Positions 1 through 7,301 of a stretch of DNA of 8,986 bases are shown piece after piece. Under the pieces are notes generated by a model that had not been told where the DNA came from, searched no databases, and was given only the letters and a program-made list of their open reading frames with translations. Position 1 is the stretch's first letter; each line of letters opens with the position of its first letter. Source of the DNA: Clostridiaceae bacterium. GTDB taxonomy: Bacteria > Bacillota_A > Clostridia > Acetivibrionales > Acetivibrionaceae. Location: NCBI GenBank assembly GCA_012513545.1, contig JAAZCB010000042.1, forward strand, positions 1 through 8,986, in the 5' to 3' direction. A program made the position numbers and the translations under genes.

Positions 1-1033
1 CTGTTCTAAACTGTTCGAGAAAACGCAGATCATTTTCAAAATAAAGGCGGAGGTCATTCACCTGATATTTTAGCATTGCAGCTCTTTCTATTCCCATACC
101 AAAAGCAAAGCCTGTATATTTTTTACTGTCTATTTTAGATGCTTCTAAAACGTTTGGATGAACCATGCCGCAGCCAAGCACTTCAAGCCAACCGGTGTAT
201 TTACATACATTACAACCTTTTCCTCCGCAAATCCTGCAGCTGACATCCATTTCTCCGGAAGGTTCTGTGAATGGAAAGTAAGATGGACGCAACCTGATAC
301 GGGTATCACTGCCAAACAACTCTCTGGCAAAAAAGAAAAGAGTTTGTTTAAGATCGGCAAAGGAGACATTTTTGTCAATATATAAACCTTCAACCTGATG
401 AAAAATACAATGTGCCCTGGCGGAAATGGCTTCATTGCGAAATACCCTACCAGGTGAAATAGTCCTTATAGGAGGCTTCATACTTTCCATTACCCTGACC
501 TGAACAGAAGAAGTATGAGTACGCAACAAAATATCACGAGGATCCGAATCTTCCGCAGAAATTCTTGAAATATAAAATGTATCCTGCATATCACGTGCAG
601 GATGCTCGGGGGCAAAGTTGAGCTTTGTGAATACATGATCATCATCCTCTATTTCAGGACCTTCTGAAACAACAAAGCCAATTCTTGTAAAAATATCAAT
701 GATTTCCCTGCGGACAACAGATATTGGATGTCGGCTACCCAACGGATAAGGAAATGATGGTTTTGAAAGATCTTCTGCTGATTTATCTTCAGCTACTTCA
801 CAAAGCTCTTTTCTTAGAATATTATATTTCTCCTGAGCTGAGTTTTTAAGTATATTAAGCTTTTGGCCGATTATCTTTTTGTCTTCGGATGGAATAGTCC
901 TGAATTCGCTGAAAAGATCCGCAATTTTACCTTTTTTACTAAGATATTTGAGCCGGAATGATTCAAGTTCAAAATAATTATTAACTGTTTCAGATATTAC
1001 TTCATTAAGCAGGGATTCTATTCTTTTGAGCAT
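1..1033 (-). CDS. pheS: Phenylalanyl-tRNA synthetase alpha subunit (PheS), 3' end cut by the window edge
   Basis: This is the catalytic subunit of the (alpha-beta)2 enzyme that charges tRNA-Phe with phenylalanine in the cytoplasm. The frame opens at ATG 1033-1031 and reads 344 codons to the left edge without a stop. Family members end shortly after the LRFLEQF-like segment seen at residues 337-342, so only a few residues are missing. The N-terminal 90 residues are the tRNA-binding coiled-coil arm. Class II motif 1 starts near residue 102 (HPISVVRREI). HPARDMQDTFY lies at 144-154, motif 2 at 195-216 (GRVFRNE...FHQVEG), and motif 3 at 308-321 (GFAFGMGIERAAML). Residues 266-277 hold a CxxC-x4-CxxC knuckle followed by GWLEVLGCGMV, an insert absent from E. 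coli PheS. It lies 23 bases downstream of the cyclophilin gene and is probably co-transcribed with it. No clear Shine-Dalgarno precedes the ATG. The family assignment is close to certain. Confidence 0.96.
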   Translation of the reverse strand, partial: MLKRIESLLNEVISETVNNYFELESFRLKYLSKKGKIADLFSEFRTIPSEDKKIIGQKLNILKNSAQEKYNILRKELCEVAEDKSAEDLSKPSFPYPLGSRHPISVVRREIIDIFTRIGFVVSEGPEIEDDDHVFTKLNFAPEHPARDMQDTFYISRISAEDSDPRDILLRTHTSSVQVRVMESMKPPIRTISPGRVFRNEAISARAHCIFHQVEGLYIDKNVSFADLKQTLFFFARELFGSDTRIRLRPSYFPFTEPSGEMDVSCRICGGKGCNVCKYTGWLEVLGCGMVHPNVLEASKIDSKKYTGFAFGMGIERAAMLKYQVNDLRLYFENDLRFLEQFRT

Positions 1034-1056
1034 GTCTGGTCGATGTTTATATACTC

Positions 1057-1869
1057 TCAATTAATAACTTTCATTTTCAGTATTTTTATGTCGGAAACAG
1101 GTTTATCACCGGGTCCTGTTTTTGTTACGGCAATTATATCAACTACATTTAGTCCTTCGACTACCTCACCAAAAACAGTATAAGTGCCATCAAGAAATGG
1201 TGTTCCGCCGGTGGTTTCATACATGATTTTCTGCTCCTCCGAAAATTTGAAGTCTCCTTCTGATGTCATATAGCGGAACATTTTATCTGAAACAATTTCC
1301 TGAATGAGACCTTCTGCTACTGGCTGTCCCGAGAGCCTTACACTGTCGGATACTTCCTTTAAAAAGCGGCTGAAGAGGTTTTGCTTAATACTTGAGTTTA
1401 TACTTTTTTCAATTGCAGAAAGGTCTTCGGAAGAGAATTTCTTGCCTTGAACTATATAAAACTGCGTACCAGATGAACGCATTTCCGGATTAACATTATT
1501 ACCCTGGCGAGCTGCCGCAACAGCTCCTTTTTTGTGAAAAAGTTCCTTTCTGAATTCTGCTGGAATAGTATAACTGGTTAGAGTATCTGGTTGTACATTT
1601 AATGCAACAGTTTTAGTTGATGGATCACCAGCCTGTATCATGAATTCATTTATTACCCTATGAAATGAAATACCGTCATAGAAACCAGAACTGACAAGCC
1701 TGATAAAATTATCGCGGTGTATTGGTGTTGAATCATAGAGCCTTATCTTAATGTTTCCTTTTGAAGTTGTAATCAATACTTCCCTGTCTTTATCACCTCC
1801 AGGAGAATTACAGGAAATGAACAGGAACAACAGAGACAATAGAAAAAAAGACCTGTAATTAATATTCAT
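1057..1869 (-). CDS. Cyclophilin-type peptidyl-prolyl cis-trans isomerase, predicted lipoprotein
   Basis: The product is a 270-residue proline isomerase expected to help fold proteins in the cell envelope. The N-terminus has Lys/Arg-poor but hydrophobic signal features (residues 7-19) ending in a lipobox, FISC, with the lipidated cysteine at 20. The cyclophilin core is clear: FHRVINEFMIQAGDP at 69-83, where Arg71 matches the catalytic Arg55 of human CypA; GAVAAARQ at 115-122; SSGTQFYIV at 132-140; and LDGTYTVFGEVVEGLNVVD at 226-244. Between the last two lie about 85 residues (141-225) that are not in minimal cyclophilins and look helical and charged. Such inserts occur in secreted Bacteroidota members from memory. 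The ATG at 1869 lies about 37 bases downstream of a minus-strand TATCTTTG box. It precedes pheS by 23 bases, so the two genes likely share a transcript. Enzyme activity is inferred from the retained Arg; the target is unknown. Confidence 0.92.
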   Translation of the reverse strand: MNINYRSFFLLSLLFLFISCNSPGGDKDREVLITTSKGNIKIRLYDSTPIHRDNFIRLVSSGFYDGISFHRVINEFMIQAGDPSTKTVALNVQPDTLTSYTIPAEFRKELFHKKGAVAAARQGNNVNPEMRSSGTQFYIVQGKKFSSEDLSAIEKSINSSIKQNLFSRFLKEVSDSVRLSGQPVAEGLIQEIVSDKMFRYMTSEGDFKFSEEQKIMYETTGGTPFLDGTYTVFGEVVEGLNVVDIIAVTKTGPGDKPVSDIKILKMKVIN

Positions 1870-1911
1870 GAAAAATTTTTTTTGGTTAATAATGTCTAAT
1901 TTATCAGTTTA

Positions 1912-1919
1912 CAAAGATA
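1912..1919 (-). promoter_or_regulatory. Bacteroidota-type -7 promoter box for the cyclophilin-pheS transcript
   Basis: On the minus strand this reads TATCTTTG, an exact match to the TAnnTTTG -7 consensus of the Bacteroidota primary sigma factor. Transcription would begin a few bases downstream, near 1905, giving a leader of about 35 bases before the ATG at 1869. No good -33 TTTG is found at the usual distance; only a weak TGTG lies near 1937-1940. Confidence 0.5.
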
Positions 1920-2009
1920 TTTAACTTTAAATGATACACATAATGTTTCGGGAAATATGCAATTTTATCTGATTCATACCGAATATCTACCTGTTTGAGG
2001 TAATAAAAC

Positions 2010-2017
2010 TATCTTTG
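2010..2017 (+). promoter_or_regulatory. Bacteroidota-type -7 promoter box for the flippase-led run of genes
   Basis: TATCTTTG matches the TAnnTTTG -7 consensus. A start site about 6-7 bases downstream would leave a leader of only about 10 bases before ATG 2033. The nearest TTTG upstream (1994-1997) is about 12 bases away, closer than the roughly 19-base spacing known for this phylum, so the -33 element is weak or absent. The box overlaps a possible TTG start at 2015, which argues that this TTG is not the translation start. Confidence 0.5.
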
Positions 2018-2032
2018 TGTGCAAATTCTGAA

Positions 2033-3508
2033 ATGAAGGAAGTAAGAAATCTGGCAGGTCAAACTCTCATTTACGGTCTTGGAACAATTATACCAAGATT
2101 CCTTCACTATGCAGTAATGACTCCGTTTTATACCAGGATTTTTAATGACTCTCCCTCAGAATATGGAATTATAACTGAGCTGTATGCATGGATGGTATTT
2201 CTTCTTGTTATCCTTACATACGGCATGGAAACAGGATTTTTCAGGTTTTCACAAAAAAGTGAGGATGCTGAAAAAGTATTTTCTACTTCATTAATAAGCC
2301 TATTCATCACTTCAGTATTATTCGTAATCCTCGTTAATATATTTATCAATCCTGTGGCTGAGGTGATGAACTACAGAAATAATCATGATTACATAAGAAT
2401 GTTTGCTGGAATAGTTGCTATTGATGCCTTTAGTGCTATTCCTTTTGCAAAATTAAGAATGCAAAAAAAGGCAGCAGTATTTAGTACCATCAAAATTATT
2501 AATGTAATAATCACGATTACTCTGGTTGTCTTCCTGTTAAAGATTGCTCCTGGAATATGGGAAAAGAGCAATGGTTGGTTTAGGGAGGCATACAATCCGA
2601 AGTACAGGGTGGGATATGTTTTCTTGGCTAACCTTATTTCGAGTTTTGTAACCTTGTTAATGCTGGTTCCGGTAATTGCAAAATTTAAATTGGTATTTAA
2701 TTCGTCACTTTGGCTTAAAATGATAAGATATTCATTTCCGCTTCTCCTGGCAGGTTTGAGTGGCACGATTAACGATGCGATCGATAAGATTCTTTTAAGA
2801 AGAATGATCGGAGAGGAGGAAGGATTGGCTATGGTTAGTAAATACGGTGCCGGATATAAAATAGGAGTTTTAATGGCATTATTTATTCAAATGTTCAGAT
2901 TTGCAGCAGAACCGTTTTTCTTCGAAAAGGCGAAATATGAAAACGCTAAGGAAACCTATTATTATGTTATGAAGTATTTTATAATAATTATGTTAATTGT
3001 GTTCCTTGGAATAAATCTATATATATCAGGTTTGCAATATATAATCGCCTCTACATACCGTGAAGCTATTACAGTTGTTCCACTAATAAGCATGGGCTAC
3101 CTCCTTTATGGGATTTACGTAAATCACAGTATATGGTACAAGCTTAATGATCTTACTTTTTATGCTGTTTATATTACAGTTACTGGTGCTGTGATCACAA
3201 TTCTGCTTAATGTATTATTTATTCCTTCGTATGGTTATATGGCTTCTGCATGGGCTCATGTTGCTTCTTATGGAGCAATGATCATTATGTCATTTTTGCT
3301 GGCTGAAAAGCATTTTAAGGTTGTATATAATATGAAACAATATATACCTTACTTTGCTATTGCTATTGGAATGGTATTGTTTGGGAAATATTTTAATTAC
3401 GGAAGCATTGTCTCTGAATTACTGATAAATACAGTTTTAATTGCATTGTTTGTTTTTTATGCAGAGCATAAGGATAGAGTAATAAGTGTTTTTTTATCGA
3501 AAAATTAG
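2033..3508 (+). CDS. Polysaccharide/lipid-linked oligosaccharide flippase, MOP superfamily (Wzx-like)
   Basis: The product is a 491-residue polytopic inner-membrane protein, with about 12-14 hydrophobic segments, expected to flip a lipid-linked glycan from the cytoplasmic to the periplasmic leaflet. The N-terminus (KEVRNLAGQTLIYGLGTIIP, residues 2-21) has the typical MOP start, in which the first helix follows a short basic stretch. TRIFNDSPSEYGIITEL follows, like the F/YxxSExG(I)xxL pattern of Wzx and RfbX proteins. A second half begins near residue 228 (KMIRYSFPLLLAGLSGTINDAIDK) and repeats this fold. The frame is open back to TTG 2015, but ATG 2033 is preferred because 2015 lies inside the -7 box and the ATG gives the usual N-terminus. 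The substrate cannot be read from sequence. No glycosyltransferases are nearby, which argues against a dedicated O-antigen or capsule locus. It heads the plus-strand run and sits 99 bases ahead of the TPR lipoprotein gene. Confidence 0.88.
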   Translation: MKEVRNLAGQTLIYGLGTIIPRFLHYAVMTPFYTRIFNDSPSEYGIITELYAWMVFLLVILTYGMETGFFRFSQKSEDAEKVFSTSLISLFITSVLFVILVNIFINPVAEVMNYRNNHDYIRMFAGIVAIDAFSAIPFAKLRMQKKAAVFSTIKIINVIITITLVVFLLKIAPGIWEKSNGWFREAYNPKYRVGYVFLANLISSFVTLLMLVPVIAKFKLVFNSSLWLKMIRYSFPLLLAGLSGTINDAIDKILLRRMIGEEEGLAMVSKYGAGYKIGVLMALFIQMFRFAAEPFFFEKAKYENAKETYYYVMKYFIIIMLIVFLGINLYISGLQYIIASTYREAITVVPLISMGYLLYGIYVNHSIWYKLNDLTFYAVYITVTGAVITILLNVLFIPSYGYMASAWAHVASYGAMIIMSFLLAEKHFKVVYNMKQYIPYFAIAIGMVLFGKYFNYGSIVSELLINTVLIALFVFYAEHKDRVISVFLSKN

Positions 3509-3607
3509 AATAATTATCAGGAACTAAATTTCCGAATATATCATGAATGATAAATTGAATTAGAAAAAATGAAAAAAGGAAATTAGTACATACAAGGAAA
3601 AAATAAG
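3509..3607 (+). other. Intergenic gap between the flippase and TPR genes
   Basis: This 99-base, very A-rich gap has no TAnnTTTG box, no strong terminator and no credible small gene. The only local symmetry is TATCAT-GA-ATGATA at 3539-3552, too tight to be a convincing terminator and not followed by a T-run. AAGGAAA at 3594-3600 is a likely Shine-Dalgarno for the TPR gene, 7 bases before its ATG. Read-through from the flippase gene is the simplest reading. Confidence 0.5.
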
Positions 3608-5329
3608 ATGAGTAAACAAACAATTTTAATACTTGTATTTATTCTGTTTTACAGTTCAGGCTGCAGCCAGAAAATGATACCGGGAGTTTCTACAGCTAAA
3701 CAAACGGGAGAAAAATTTGATGAAGCATCATTTAATTATGTATATGCTGAAGCAATGCGGCAGAAACTCCTGGGTAAGGATGCACAAGCACTGGAATTAT
3801 TTGAGAAAAGTATTGAATTAAATTCCAAGAGCGATGCTGCTTACTATCAGATTGCTCAAATAGTATCTAATAACGATGACAACATAAATGCTAGAAATTA
3901 TTTAAAAAAAGCAATAGAAATTCAACCTGGTAATTTTTGGTATAATGTTATGATGGCTGGATTATATTATCAGATAAAAAATACAGACAGTACTATTTTT
4001 TATTATGAACATGCTCTTAAATATTATCCTGAAAAGGAAAGTCTTTTGATTAATCTGGCTAACCTATATACAGAAAAAGGAGACTTGGAGAATGCCAGGG
4101 AGATACTTGTAAAATTGGAGCATAAATATGGTGTAAGTGAGAATACAACTGTTCCTCTTATAAGGAATTTGATGGTAAACGGTGATTATACAGAGGCATT
4201 GAAAAAAATTAAAACTTTACTTAGCACTGATCCTGAAAATTTAACTTATAATGAGTTGTTATCAACTTGTTACAAAAGTATGGGGCAGGACGAAGAAGCT
4301 CTGAATGTATATAATAATCTCATAAAAAACAGTCCAGATAATCCTAAGATTAGTTTGTCATTGTGTTTTTTTCTGAATGAGGAAGGATATTATGAAGAGT
4401 TATTAGCGCTTACAGGTAGGATTGTTATAGATAATGGAATTTCAAGAGAGGATAAGATAAATCTTTTTGCAACTCTTTTAGGAAATGAAGAATTTGTTGA
4501 GAGGTTTAGTACGAAAATAGAAACTTATCTGATGTTACTGGAAGCAAATTATGAAAATGACGGAATTATTAAATTGATGCGCCCGGAATTGCTTCTGAAA
4601 AGCAAACGATATGATGATGCAGCTGCGCTGTTGGAGAGTCTTGTAAAAAATTATCCTGATAATTATTTTGCGTGGGAAAAGCTCCTCTTACTATATTATG
4701 AGATAAAGAATTATGATAAACTTTATATTTCAGGTGAAATTTGTGCCACTAAATTCAATCGTTCTTTTCTGGCAAAGATTCTGTTCGCTATAGGAGCAAT
4801 TGAGAAGGAAAAATATGAAATTGCACTTGAAGAACTTAGAAAGGCAGCTATACTGGCAGGTGATGAAAAGGCTCAAATAATTCAAGTACTTACAATGAAG
4901 GCAGATATTTATTACAGAATGAAACAATATGATTTATCATTCAATACTTTTAATGAAGCTTTGCAAATTGATAGAGATGATTTAACAGTGCTTAATAACT
5001 ATGCTTACTTTCTTGCTGAACAAAACAAAAAGCTAAAAGATGCAGAGAATATGTCAAAAAAAGTAATTGAAAAGGAGAAAGACAATACTACATTTCTTGA
5101 CACATATGCATGGGTTCTGTTTAAGAGAGGTAAAGTAAGAGAGGCTGTTCGTATTATGGAAAAAATTATAAACTCAGGTGAAAAAGATGATGCTGAATGG
5201 TATGAGCATTACGGTTATATGCTTAAAAAGCAAAGGAAATGCAGAGAAGCTATTGATAATTGGAGAAAAGCTGTACATCTGGATAATAAGAAAATTTATC
5301 TTTTAAAAGAAATTGAGAATTGCAGATAG
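3608..5329 (+). CDS. Tetratricopeptide-repeat (TPR) lipoprotein
   Basis: This is a 573-residue helical-repeat protein predicted to be anchored by lipid in the envelope. Residues 1-19 form a lipoprotein signal peptide (hydrophobic ILILVFILFY, lipobox SSGC, Cys19). Degenerate TPR units fill almost the whole mature chain: about 43-72 (AEAMRQKLLGKDAQALELFEKSIEL), 77-106, 110-140, 144-173, 181-208, 213-241, 335-350, 354-384, 390-416, 425-455, 459-490, 496-522 and 531-560. Many end in the usual A-x-x-x-P/D turn (for example AIEIQPGN, ALQIDRDD, AVHLDNK). The stretch 255-330 is the least TPR-like. TPR arrays act as scaffolds for protein partners; no catalytic motif is seen. ATG 3608 has AAGGAAA upstream. 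Its last 10 bases overlap the next gene, so translation of the two is probably coupled. The partner is unknown; the neighbouring DUF4292-type lipoprotein and EnvC-like protein are obvious candidates. Confidence 0.9.
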   Translation: MSKQTILILVFILFYSSGCSQKMIPGVSTAKQTGEKFDEASFNYVYAEAMRQKLLGKDAQALELFEKSIELNSKSDAAYYQIAQIVSNNDDNINARNYLKKAIEIQPGNFWYNVMMAGLYYQIKNTDSTIFYYEHALKYYPEKESLLINLANLYTEKGDLENAREILVKLEHKYGVSENTTVPLIRNLMVNGDYTEALKKIKTLLSTDPENLTYNELLSTCYKSMGQDEEALNVYNNLIKNSPDNPKISLSLCFFLNEEGYYEELLALTGRIVIDNGISREDKINLFATLLGNEEFVERFSTKIETYLMLLEANYENDGIIKLMRPELLLKSKRYDDAAALLESLVKNYPDNYFAWEKLLLLYYEIKNYDKLYISGEICATKFNRSFLAKILFAIGAIEKEKYEIALEELRKAAILAGDEKAQIIQVLTMKADIYYRMKQYDLSFNTFNEALQIDRDDLTVLNNYAYFLAEQNKKLKDAENMSKKVIEKEKDNTTFLDTYAWVLFKRGKVREAVRIMEKIINSGEKDDAEWYEHYGYMLKKQRKCREAIDNWRKAVHLDNKKIYLLKEIENCR

Positions 5330-6087
5330 TTAGACCATTGATATTATTTCTGGCACTGTTTTTAGCTGGATGTGGAACTATAAAAAGGAAAACAGTTGAA
5401 GAGTTAACACCTCCAGGTGTATATAAAACTAAAATGTTCCTGGAAGATGTTAAAGAATATAATCTGACAAATGAAAGTTTTTATATTAATAAAGCAGATG
5501 TTCAAGCATCTTTAAACGGATTTAATCAGAATTTGGTTATTTCCATGAAGTATAAAAAGCCCGATTCTGCTATGTTTATAGTAAAGGCAAAAATTGGAAT
5601 TGAAGTGGCCAGGGCTTTAATAACAAACGATACGGTTATAATTAATGATAGGTTAAATAAGAGACTTATTATATCTGGAGCTGAATATTTTAGAAGAAAA
5701 TATGGTTTGGAGCCAAGATTAATTTGCATGATGTTTGGTGACTTTTTAGTAAAGCCAGACCTAATTGAAAATGAGATTAATTGCAATAAAAATTTATACC
5801 AGATTGATTTCTTGAAGGATAGGAATCTTTATTTAATGAAATTTGATTGTATCTCAAAAAAATTGAGAGAAGCTTATATCGAAAATATAACTGGTGGTAA
5901 AAAAATTGAATTTAAATTTGAAGAATTTGTTGAGAACAATATGAAAAAGTATCCGGAATTGAGTACAATATTTGTTTCAGCTGAGGAGATAATTTTAAAA
6001 ATAAGTATAGATAAGATAGATACTGATTGGAATGGGAATATTGATTTTGTTGCAAATAAAGGTTATAGAAGGAAAATTTTAAAATGA
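5320..6087 (+). CDS. DUF4292-type predicted outer-membrane lipoprotein
   Basis: This is a 255-residue lipoprotein of unknown function that I place in the DUF4292 family by its overall pattern and its neighbours. The signal peptide is MQIVRPLILFLALFLAGC, with lipobox LAGC and Cys18. The mature part is mostly alternating beta-type sequence (NLVISMKYKKPDSAMFIVKAKIG, 71-93; VIINDRLNKRLIIS, 106-119; an aromatic-basic stretch around 122-130; paired strands at 158-176, 184-200 and 216-230). This resembles the curved sheet of LolA/LolB-like carriers. That similarity is a visual inference and has not been tested. No ATG fits: TTG 5320 gives a proper n-region with Arg5, while TTG 5338 would give a signal lacking any positive charge. 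TTG 5320 lies inside the TPR gene (10-base overlap), and the stop overlaps the next ATG by 4 bases (ATGA). Both ends therefore suggest translational coupling. Confidence 0.82.
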   Translation: MQIVRPLILFLALFLAGCGTIKRKTVEELTPPGVYKTKMFLEDVKEYNLTNESFYINKADVQASLNGFNQNLVISMKYKKPDSAMFIVKAKIGIEVARALITNDTVIINDRLNKRLIISGAEYFRRKYGLEPRLICMMFGDFLVKPDLIENEINCNKNLYQIDFLKDRNLYLMKFDCISKKLREAYIENITGGKKIEFKFEEFVENNMKKYPELSTIFVSAEEIILKISIDKIDTDWNGNIDFVANKGYRRKILK

Positions 6088-7271
6088 GAGTTCTTCTTAT
6101 TGGCATATTAGTTTCATTGACCCTGACGACTAATTTAATAGTAGGACAAACAAAAAGTGATCTGGAACAACAGAGGAAAGTTGCCCTTGAAGAAATTGAT
6201 CTTGTTGACAGAATGCTTAAGGAAACCGCAAAAGAGAAAAATGAAAGCCTCAATGAACTGAAAATGATAGGAAGCAAACTGGCACTACGTGAAAAAATCC
6301 TTAGAGGAATGCGTGAGGAAATTGAATTACTCATTGAAAGAATTAACTTGAATAATATTGCTATTGATATGATGGAAAATGACCTTATAGTTCTTAAAAC
6401 TGAATACGAAAACGCAATATTAAATTCATATAAGACATCAAAAGGAAATTCACAGATAGCTTACGTTTTATCATCCAGAGATTTTAATCAGGGATATAAA
6501 CGACTTAAATATCTAGAACAGATTACTAAGATTAGAAGAAGAGATACGGAAACGATATCAGAGATAAAAGCTCAGGTAGAGTTATCAAAAAGAAAACTGG
6601 AAGAAGACCTTAACAGGATCTCGGATCTTCAATCCAGATCAGAACAACAAAAGACTTTGTTACATGGAGAACAAGTTAAGCAACAAAGAATAGTCAGAAA
6701 CTTAAGCACAAAGGAAAAGAAGCTTCAGAAAGAGCTGGAGGAAAAGAAGAGAATAGCTCGGCGAATTGAATCGGAAATTACCAGGCTTGTTGAAGAAGAG
6801 AGAAAAAGGGGTTTGATTACAGAACTTACGCCTGAGCAACGTCTTATTGGGGAAAATTTTGAAGAAAATAAGGGAAGATTACCATGGCCGGTAGAAAAAG
6901 GGATTATTACAAGCAGGTTTGGTATTCAGCATCATCCTGTTCTGAAGTATGTGACAGAAGATAACATAGATATAGAAATTACAAGTTCAGGAAATACACC
7001 TGTAAGAAGTGTTTTTAACGGAGACGTGGCAAGGGTATTTGCAATACCCGGTGCTAACATGGCTGTAATTATCAGACACGGAAGATACTTAACTGTCTAT
7101 CAAAATCTTGTAAATGTAATTGTAAAGGCAGGAGACAAAGTTTCAACAAAACAAAAAATCGGTACTGTATTTGTAGATAAGGATGATAGTGATAAAGCAA
7201 TTTTAAAATTTATGGTGTTTGAGGAGAAGTCGAAGTTGGATCCGGAATTGTGGATATCAAAAAAAAATTAG
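6084..7271 (+). CDS. EnvC-like murein hydrolase activator: signal peptide, coiled coil, degenerate LytM (M23) domain
   Basis: This is a 395-residue periplasmic protein. Residues 1-21 are a Sec signal peptide (cleavage likely near VGQ, 20-22). Residues 24-115 and 150-245 are long, highly charged coiled coils, and 268-392 form a LytM/peptidase M23 domain (PWPVEKGIITSRFG, 267-280). All zinc-ligand histidines expected of active M23 enzymes are missing. The HxGxD motif reads E292-D-N-I-D296, the YxHL position is N341, and HLHF has become I373-L-K-F. Only the Asp ligand remains. E. coli EnvC is likewise a non-catalytic LytM protein that activates cell-division amidases (AmiA and AmiB), so the likely role is amidase activation at the septum or cell wall, not peptide-bond cleavage. 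The ATG overlaps the DUF4292-type stop (ATGA), with AAGGAA at 6069-6074 as a possible Shine-Dalgarno. The partner amidase is not in the window. Confidence 0.92.
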   Translation: MRVLLIGILVSLTLTTNLIVGQTKSDLEQQRKVALEEIDLVDRMLKETAKEKNESLNELKMIGSKLALREKILRGMREEIELLIERINLNNIAIDMMENDLIVLKTEYENAILNSYKTSKGNSQIAYVLSSRDFNQGYKRLKYLEQITKIRRRDTETISEIKAQVELSKRKLEEDLNRISDLQSRSEQQKTLLHGEQVKQQRIVRNLSTKEKKLQKELEEKKRIARRIESEITRLVEEERKRGLITELTPEQRLIGENFEENKGRLPWPVEKGIITSRFGIQHHPVLKYVTEDNIDIEITSSGNTPVRSVFNGDVARVFAIPGANMAVIIRHGRYLTVYQNLVNVIVKAGDKVSTKQKIGTVFVDKDDSDKAILKFMVFEEKSKLDPELWISKKN

Positions 7272-7301
7272 AACTTGCATCAACATTTGAAAGATACTTA
7301 A

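Larger units (their letters stand above)
1870..2032. other. Divergent intergenic region between the cyclophilin and flippase genes
   Basis: This AT-rich 163-base gap separates genes transcribed away from each other. It holds one TATCTTTG promoter box on each strand, about 90 bases apart, and an A/T homopolymer run (1871-1883) just upstream of the cyclophilin ATG. I see no small ORF with a credible start, no tRNA and no riboswitch-like structure. Confidence 0.6.

Noticed and set aside
145..435. 96-codon minus-strand open frame (and a 75-codon plus-strand frame at 158-385)
   Set aside because: Both lie wholly within pheS in other frames; the PheS frame shows all class II motifs across this stretch.
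2015..2032. TTG at 2015 as flippase start
   Set aside because: It lies inside the TATCTTTG box; ATG 2033 gives the family-typical N-terminus.
2389..2766. 125-codon minus-strand frame (and one at 2128-2349)
   Set aside because: Antisense to the flippase; hydrophobicity mirrors the membrane segments of the sense strand and there is no recognisable domain.
3539..3552. TATCAT-GA-ATGATA as a terminator
   Set aside because: Short AT-rich stem with a 2-base loop and no following T-run.
3393..3623. 76-codon minus-strand frame crossing the flippase-TPR gap
   Set aside because: Low-complexity Phe/Leu-rich product, no start context, overlaps the ends of two well-supported genes.
5912..6334. 140-codon minus-strand frame
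   Set aside because: Ser/Leu-rich antisense shadow of the DUF4292-type and EnvC-like genes, no family resemblance.
7272..7301. Possible promoter between the EnvC-like and anti-sigma-like genes (AACATTTG at 7282-7289)
   Set aside because: The first base of the TAnnTTTG box does not match and no -33 element is visible, so a new transcript start is not supported.
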